This document shows, in pieces, positions 26,201 through 35,200 of a stretch of DNA of 64,000 nucleotides (its first letter is position 1; every line of letters starts with the position of its first letter). Source of the stretch: Vitis vinifera (Eukaryota > Streptophyta > Magnoliopsida > Vitales > Vitaceae). The stretch lies in contig NC_081822.1 in assembly GCF_030704535.1 (NCBI RefSeq), forward strand, positions 1,126,001 through 1,190,000, written 5' to 3'. The notes below the pieces were generated by a model. That model was not told the DNA's origin, made no database searches, and saw only the letters and a program-made list of their open reading frames with translations. The position numbers and the translations under genes are program-made.

Positions 26201-29200
26201 CCTACCAAGGTGTACACCTTGTTGGAGAGGGGTGCTTGTGTATCTTATCTTTTCTTTTTTAACACTCTTATTCTTGAAATTTCTTCCTGTACATTGAAAC
26301 TCTATATGATCACATTAGTTTTTTTGTTGGATGCTTCTTTTAAATGCTTGAAATCTTGAATTTTCTGTTGCTTGGATTGAAATTTGGATCATATTTCATA
26401 AAATTCACATGCACCCTAGGTTGGGCCTCACTTCGCTCAAGCGCATGCTTACATTATGTCTTATGCCTAAGTCTGAGGAGACTTTTGTGCATATTAAAGT
26501 GCACCTAGCACTTTTCAAAACTATGTATGGGGCATAATATGATGTTTAGGCCATCAGAAATGGTTGGGAGAACATTAGAACTCACTCCCGCTTCATCGTA
26601 GGGGATGGTACTAGAGTGAAATTTTGGAAGGACTTGTGGTGTGAAAATCAATCTCTGAAAGATGTTTTCCCAAACTTGTTTAATTTAGCAGTTAACAAAG
26701 AAGGTTGGGTTGCTGATGCTTGGGAGGAGGATGGAGTTAGGGGCAGCTGGGGGCTACGTTTTAATAGACACCTAAATGATTGGGAGGTGGGGGAAGTAGA
26801 AAGCTTGTTAAGCAAGTTTCATCCTTTGACCATTAGAAGAGGAGTGGATGACTTGCTTTGGTGGAGAGAGAATAAGAATGAAACTTTCTCAGTCAAGTCT
26901 TTTTATGGCTCGTTCTCAAGGGGCACTAGACCTCCTTTCCCGGCTAGAATTATCTGGACGCCTTGGGTTCCAACTAGGGCTAGCTTCTTTGGTTGGGAGA
27001 CGGCTTGGAACAGGCTACTCACCATTGATCACCTAAAGAGAAGTGGTTGGAACATCCCCAACAGGTGCTATCTGTGCAAAAATGAAGAGGAAACCCATAG
27101 ATCAACTTCTTTTGTTTTGTGAGAAGGCTAGAATGTTATGGCTTATGATCTTTTCCCTTTTTGGGGTGCAATGGGTGATGCACTCCTCTGTTAGGAGGAA
27201 CCTCTTGGGATGACATGGTTTTTTTGTGGGCAAGAAAAGGGAGAAAGCTTGGAGAGCTTCCCCCCTCTGCTTGTTGTGGACCATTTGGAAAGAAAGGAAT
27301 AGGAGGGCCTTCGACGATGTTGAGAGGAATGACCAAGAAATTAAATCTATTTTTTTGTACACTTTTGTGAATTGGGTTAGGGTGTATATAGAGGAACACA
27401 CTTTCTCTTCGATTGATTTTGTAGACTGGTTAGCTACTAAGTAAGGGACATGCTTGTTGCCTTATTGTCTTTTGTTCTTTTGTTCCCTGGTATACTCCGT
27501 GTATACTCTTGAGCCTCTTTGGCTTTTAATGAAAATTTTCTTTTACCTATAAAAAAAATAAAAAATAATATGACGTTTAGGCTCATAACTGAACTTTCAG
27601 TAGCTTTCTTTTTTATGCACTTCCTTTATACTTTTTCCCCCTTTTTCTGCAGGCACATGGTTTATACTCTATTTGCTACAATATGTTGCCATTGTTTTAT
27701 GTACTAAATTAAGGGACCCGTTTCTATGTAGATGCAAAACCTTGGGTTGGAACCATCATGCCATACATACGATGGCTTAATCAAAGCAATTGTCAGTGAC
27801 AGAGGTTTCAGTGATGGCATGGAAGTGGTAAGTAGTACCAGTGTTGAAATAGACAATCATATTCAGGAGTTGTTTTACCCACTTGCTGCAAAAACTGTCT
27901 CATGGCCTTATTTTAATAGACTGCCTCCTCAACTTTCATTTTGACTGAGAAGTATGAGATTCTGTGTCTTTTATTCTTTTCGTGTTTCTGCAGTTAAAAA
28001 CAATGCAACTGAGGAATTTGAAGCCATATGATTCAACTCTTGCTGCTCTTTCAATAGGTTCCAGCAAAGCTTTACAGCTGGATTTAGCAGAGTCTTTGCT
28101 GGATCAAATTTCCAGAATTTCATATGTTCATCCCTTTAATGCTTTTCTTGCAGCATGTGACACACTGGTGGGTTTATATTTTTGTAGACTGAAGCTTAAT
28201 ATCATCTTTGAGTCCATTCTTATATATCATCCTGAACAGAAAAGCATATTTTCTCGCATCTCAGTATTCAACCTCCATTCCTAATAAATTTGAACAGCCA
28301 ATGAAGAAGTTGACCATTTGCTAGTAACTGTTTGCTATCTTTAAATATTTTATGCTGACAAAACAGTGGATTTTTGGTGCTAGTTTAGCATATGTTAATT
28401 GCCACTGATGCCCCATTTTTCAAATCTTGAGAGCAGCTCTTATTTTTTTGGCTCAATTAGTATTTATGTTCCACAGGGAGATTGAAATTAACTCAAAGCG
28501 GCTGTACAAGAACAGCCAAGATTAGTATCTGACTAGTTTTCTGCAATTTGATTTCCTAAAAATGTTCTGTTGTACCTCTCTTAAAATGTTAAATTCTCTT
28601 CTTTAAGTGGACTGTTATTGTTGGCTCCTCTCTTAAAATGTTGAATTCTCTTATTTAATGCAAAGTTTGTTGCATAAATTTTCAGGATCAACCTGAACGT
28701 GCTGTTCCAATACTGTCTAAGATGAAACAACTGAAGCTTCAGCCAAATGTTGGAACATATGAGCTGCTATTCTCCCTATTTGGTAATGTGAATGCGCCAT
28801 ATGAGGAGGGGAATATGTTGTCACAGGTTGATGTCGCTAGAAGGATAAAGGCTATAGAAATGGACATGATGAATAATGGCATTCAACACAGTCATTTATC
28901 AATGAAGAACTTGGTATGCCTCTATTCTTTGTGTTTGCTATTTATTTTTACTTTCTTTTGCTATAAATGTTCACAATATTGCTTCAACAATGTAATCATA
29001 CAAAGATCAAACTTCTTTCTTTTTGTCTTTTTGCACTTCGACCTATTTGAATATACCTAGTGTGACCACATGTAGTTCACATTTATTATTTGCAATAGAC
29101 CTATAGGATGATTCTGATAGGCCTCCTATACATTATGTGTATAATAGAAAAGGGAAGAGGAATATACTGCCACCTGGTAGTTAGTTGTAACAGCCTTAGT

Positions 29201-32200
29201 GTAGGCTAGGTCACAATTGGATACGGGCTGGGGATGGTTTAAATAGGAAAAGAGGGGGAATTACAGGAAAGGGAATATTGTGGATCTGGTAAGGGAGTGA
29301 TAGCCTCTCGAATAGCTATCTAAGGAAGTTGGGACTCTTGTTTCTTGAAATTCAATAATAATTCTCCATTAGATACCTATCAATTTGGTATCAGAGCATC
29401 GATCCAGATGGCTCAGAAAAGGAATGAAGGTCGGGTGGATTGCCTAGAGAAGGAAGTTGGAGAAATTAGAGAGGAGATGCAGCGCTTACCAAGAATGGAA
29501 AAGACGGTGATGGACCTTGCCCAAAATGTAATGCGAGTTCTGCAGGCGCTGGAAGAGACACAGAAGGCAGTGGCGGCGTTGTCATCGGGGCGGGACACGA
29601 CGACTGCTGCTCAACGAGAAGATCGTGCAGGATGGATCCCTGGAGTTGGGGAACCCAGTGGGGAGGGGGGGATGGCGTCGGATGAGACGAGGCGAGGCAG
29701 AAATGGAGAATGGCGCGGAAGCCGACGAGTGGAGATGCCTGTATTTACGGGAGAGAACCCGGACGGCTGGATCTTCTGGGCCGATCGATACTTCGCGACG
29801 TACGGACTCACAGAAGAAGAGAAATTAGTCGCCGCCGCGATGAGTTTAGATGGGGATGCACTCTCTTGGTACCAGTGGACTGATTCAAGGGAGGCGTTTG
29901 GGAGTTGGGACAATTTGAAGAGGCGGTTGTTGCTTCGCTTTCGTTCGACTCAAGAAGGGAGCCTTTGTGAGCAGTTTCTGGCAGTGCGACAACAAGGGAC
30001 AGTGGCAGCATACCGGCGGGAATTCGAGATTCTGGCGACTCCATTGAAAGGGATTTTGGAGGAGGTAATGGAAAGCACGTTTATGAATGGGCTGCTTCCT
30101 GAGATTCGGGCTGAGCTACATCTTCTGCAACTATATGGGCTGGGCCACTTGATGGAAATGGCCCAACGGGTTGAAGATAGGAATTTAGCCATGAGAGCGG
30201 CCTGTGAACCAAATGGCCCAAAGAGCACCAAAATGTTGTCATCTACAAATCAAGGTGATTGGAAGATTGGGAAAAAATTTCAGACTAGGGCAGTGGTTGT
30301 CGGCGAGAAGACGATGAGCCAGCGACGTGAGATTCCAATAAAGAGACTGACGGAATCGGAGCTTCAAGCCTGTAGAGAGAAGGGGCTCTGTTTTAAGTGT
30401 GAAGAAAAGTTCTCACCTGGTCATCAGTGTAAGAAACAATTACGGGTTTTATTGGTTCACGAAGATGAGGACAAAGACGATAACCAGTTTGACGGCAGAG
30501 CAACCGAAGAACCTGCACTCATCGAGCTGCACTCATCGAGCTGAAAGACGTTGTGGAATTATCTCTAAATTTCGTGGTCGGTTTAACTACGCCCGGAACT
30601 ATGAAGATCAAAGGGACGATCAGGTCAAAAGAGGTAATTATCCTTGTAGACAGTGGGGCTACCCACAATTTTTTATCCCTTGAATTGGTTCAACAATTAG
30701 CACTTCCATTAACTACAACAACTAGTTACGGGGTGATGATGGGAACCAGGATATCTGTGAAAGGGAAGGGCATTTGTAGAGGAGTTTGTATTTCGATGCA
30801 GGGGCTCACCGTAGTGGAAGACTTTCTTCCACTTGAATTAGGCAACACTGATGTGATTCTAGGAATGCCTTGGTTGGGGACTTTAGGAGACGTGAAAGTA
30901 AACTGGAAGATGCTAACAATGAAGATCAAAATGGGGAAGGCAGTGATAGTGTTAAAGGGAGACCCGAGCCTTAGTCGGACTGAGGTATCTCTTAAAGCAA
31001 TGGCTAGAGCACTTCAGCACCATAGCCAAGGGGTATGGGTGGAACTCTGTCAGACTTCCACCACTTCGGATTTGAGTGAAGAAGTACAAGAGGTCCCAAA
31101 AACGGTTAAAGAAGTATTAGCTCAACATCAGCAAATTTTTGGGCCAATAACAGGGTTACCACCAAGTCGTGATATTTACCATGCCATTCAATTAATTCCG
31201 GGAGCATCTCCGGTTAATGTCCGACCCTACCAGTATCCACATATTCTAAAGAATGAAATAGAGAGATTGGCGCAAGAGATGCTTGAGGCAGGAATTGTTC
31301 GGCCTAGCTTAAGCCCATTTTCTAGTCCAGTGTTGTTGGTGAAAAAATAAAGATGGAGGATGGAGGTTTTGTATAGATTACCGTGCCCTCAACAAAGTTA
31401 CAGTCTCGGATCGGTTCCCCATTCCGGTGATTGATGAGTTACTTGACGAACTTCATGGCACAACCATTTTTTCCAAACTAGATCTCAAATCGGGCTACCA
31501 CCAAATTCGAGTCCAGCAACAAGACATCCACAAAACGGCATTTCGCACCCATGAAGGTCACTACGAGTTCTTGGTGATGCCTTTTGGGCTAACCAATGCA
31601 CCAACGACTTTCCAATCGTTAATGAACCGTATATTTCGGTCACACCTTCGGAAATTTGTGCTCGTATTTTTTGATAACATATTGGTCTACAGCAAAGACT
31701 TGAAGGAGCATTGTGACCATTTGCAAAGTGTGTTGTCCATTCTGGCGAACCACCTACTGCACGACAATGGAAAGAAATGTCTCTTTGCTAAACCACAATT
31801 GGAATACTTGGGCCATTTGGTTTCTGCCAAGGGGGTTGCTGCTGATCCCAACAAGATTTCAGCCATGGTAGAGTGGCCCACACCCAAATCCCTTAAAGAA
31901 TTACAAGGATTTCTTGGATTGACTGGATACTACCGTCGATTTGTAGAGGGATATGGAGTTATTTCTTGGCGTCTCACTCAGCAACTCAAAAAAGATGCTT
32001 TTAATTGGAACCTAGAGGCTGAGGCAGCCTTCCAAAAATTGAAAACAGCTATGACAACAATTCCTGTTTTGGCTTTGCCCAACTTCAGTCGACTCTTCAT
32101 TGTAGAGACGGATGCCTCAGGGTATGGTTTGGGTGCCGTTTTGATGCAAAGTCATAGACCAGTAGCTTATTGTAGCCAAGTCCTCTCAGCAAGGGAGCGA

Positions 32201-35200
32201 CAAAAGTCCATATATGAAAGAGAGTTAATGGCTATTGTCTTAGCAATTCAAAAGTGGCGTCATTACCTGCTTGGTTGCCACTTTATTGTGCGAATGGATC
32301 AAAGTAGCTTGAAGTTTCTACTAGAGCAAAGAATAGTGAATGAGTCGTACCAAAAGTGGGTCGCAAAGCTGTTTGGGTATGATTTTGAAATTCAGTTTCG
32401 GCCAGGATTGGAGAATAAAGCAGCTGACGCCTTATCTTGCATCCCCATTTCTATGGAGTTAGTTGCCCTCATGGTTCCCAGTTGCATAGACACTTCGTTG
32501 ATCAGTTCACAAGTTGAAGCTGACCCGCACCTTGCTAAGATTCAACAGAGGCTGCTGATTGATCCGGATGCTTATCCTAGGTATTCCTTGGACCATGGCA
32601 TTCTCCTCTACAAGGGGTGCCTAGTCCTTCCCAAGCCTCACCCCTTGTTCCAGCACTTCTTCAAGAGGGCCATGCTAGCGTGGTTGGAGGGCATTCCGGG
32701 TTCCTACGGACTTACAAATGACTCACAAGAGATTTCTTTTGGGTTGGCATGAAAAATGACATCAAAGAGTTTGTGGAAAAGTGTCTAGTATGCCAACAAA
32801 ATAAGGCCCTAACTTTGTCACCTGCTGGGTTACTACAACCACTGCCTATTCCAGACAAAATATGGGACGATGTGACGATGGATTTAATTGAGGGGCTTCC
32901 TAAGTCTAAGGGTTATAACTCCATTTTAGTTGTTGTGGATCGATTGAGCAAATATGCTCACTTCTCATTGCTCAAGCATCCTTTCACAGCTCAAACGGTG
33001 GCTGCTGTCTTTGTTCGGGATGTTGTCAAATTACATGGATTTCCCCATTCCATTATTAGTGATCGTGACAAAGTATTTCTTAGCCGATTTTGGACGGAGC
33101 TATTTCGGTTGCAGGGTACTTCTCTCTGCCATAGTACCGCATATCATCCGCAAACAGATGGACAAACGGAAGTGGTCAACCGTTGTGTGGAGACATACCT
33201 TCGATGTTTTTCATATAACAAGCCTAGACGTTGGTCTACATGGCTTTCATGGGCAGAATACTGGTATAATACTACATTCCACTCCTCCACTAATACAACA
33301 CCGTTTCGAGCAGTTTACGGGCGAGACCCACCACCGTTGATACGTTTTGGATCAGGTTCCACCTCTATTTTGACAGTGGATCAGTTATTGCAAGAGCGTG
33401 ATCTAATTTTAAATGAATTGAAGGATCATCTCTGCTGTGCCCAATCCAAAATGAAGTCATTTGTAGATGCTCATCGTCGTGCAGTCCAATTTGAAGTTGG
33501 GGATTTTGTCTATATAAAGCTTCGTCCATATCGTCTTTGTTCCCTTGCCAAGCGACCAAATGAGAAGCTCTCCCCACGATATTTTGGCCCTTACAAAGTG
33601 GTGCAGCAAATTGGTCCAGTGGCGTACAAGTTAGAGCTTCCTTCTTCGACAACTATTCATCCAGTGTTTCATGTTTCCTAGCTCAAGCGGGCTCTTGGTT
33701 CAGCTGATTTATGTCAGCCACTTTCCCCTATTCTTGCTGAGGATTTGGAATGGCTTGTGGAGCCTGATCAGATCTTAGATATTCGCCAGTCTCCCAATAA
33801 CAATCAGCCTGGTATTGAAGTACTTATTCAGTGGAAAGTACTTCCTCAGTTTGAAGCTTCATGGGAATCAGCTGACACAATTAAAGAGCACTTTCCTGAC
33901 TTCCACCTTGAGGACAAGGTGTCTCTCATTGAGGGGGGTAATGATAGGCCTCCTATACGTTATGTGTATAATAGAAAAGGGAAGAGGAATATACTGCCAC
34001 CTGGCAGTTAGTTGTAACAGCCTTAGTGTAGGTTAGGTCACAGTTGGATACGGGTTGGGGATGGTTTAAATAGGAAAAGAGGGGGAATTACAGGAAAGGG
34101 AATATTGTGGATCTGGTAGGGGAGTGATAGCCTCTCGAATAGCTATCTGAGGACCAGTTGGGACTCTTGTTTCTTGAAATTCAATAATAATTCTCCATTA
34201 GATACCTATCAGATTCTATTGTAGATAGAGTTTCATTGTGTTATTGCTGGCATTCCCTATGACTTTATTCTCCTTTAATTCTCTTCAGCTGAAAGCCCTT
34301 GGAGCAGAGGGGATGATAAGAGAATTGATGCAATACTTACATGTGGCAGAAAACCAATTCTTCCGTACTAACACTTATCTTGGAACTCCTATTTATAATA
34401 CGGTGTTACATTCACTTGTTGAAGCCAAGGAAGTAAGTGCTTCACCAACTTTGTCAAATATTTTAGCTTTCCCATTAGATGTGAGTGTCTTTTAGCAATT
34501 TTTTGGCTACTGAAAGTGTTTTTGCATGAATGCAGAGTCACATAGCAATAGAAATATTCAAAAATATGATTTCACGCAGTCTTCCGCGAGATGCTGCAAC
34601 TTATAATATAATGATAGATTGTTGCAGTACTATAAAATGTTACAAATCAGCTTGTGCTCTGGTTTCTATGATGATGCGTGATGGTTTTCTTCCATGGACA
34701 TTAACCTACACTGCTCTCATAAAGGTACTGTTCTTGACTCTCATAATCAGTGTTGATTTTGTTTCCATTCCCTGAAACTGGTGCAAACATGTGTCATATA
34801 TGTTTCTCTGGCATGAGGAATTGTTCTATTTCTACAGACTGATAGTAGTGGTCTTAGAGACATCAAAGTTACAACTTCATACCTGAAAATCCCATCATTC
34901 TATCAACAACTTACATGGATTCCTCAATATTCAGTTTTATTCCAACACACTCATACATGCAAAACTGAAGCAGAGGCTGACTCGGGAACTGGGACCTTGG
35001 GCTGGCAATGAACAAAGGGAAGTCTTGGTTTCCATTTCTTGCCTTGTGTGCCTGAAATTTCAGCCCTTGTTTTTTTATAAAACCACCCTTTCAGGGATAA
35101 TAATAAGGCTCTTATAAAAAAAATTTAGTTGTTATTTTTTATAATAATTTTTAGTTCTAATACCGATAGACCCCTTAATATCTCTTTCTCCATAATCAGT

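Larger units (their letters stand above)
29115..34211 (+). mobile_element. Ty3/gypsy LTR retrotransposon (chromovirus-like), complete but mutated
   Basis: The element lies in PPR intron 10 in the sense direction. LTRs are 29115-29382 and 33942-34211, each starting TGATAGG and ending CTATCA, and the 5-bp target duplication gattc is present at 29110-29114 and 34212-34216. The domain order is gag, protease, reverse transcriptase, RNase H, integrase, chromodomain, which is the Ty3/gypsy order. By hand alignment the LTRs differ by seven transitions and one 2-base indel, so the insertion is fairly young. Coding is broken in several places (see the parts). The short LTRs and the chromodomain suggest a Reina-like chromovirus, an inference only. 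Confidence 0.95.

Noticed and set aside
26616-27122. Possible extra exon of the PPR gene
   Set aside because: It encodes LINE ORF2 C-terminal sequence, is bounded by a target duplication and poly-A tail, and does not fit the PPR exon phases.
29345-34011. Possible active retrotransposon
   Set aside because: LTRs and target duplication are intact, but frames are broken at the gag-protease border, in the RT A-run and before the integrase. There is also an in-frame stop and an altered RT catalytic residue.
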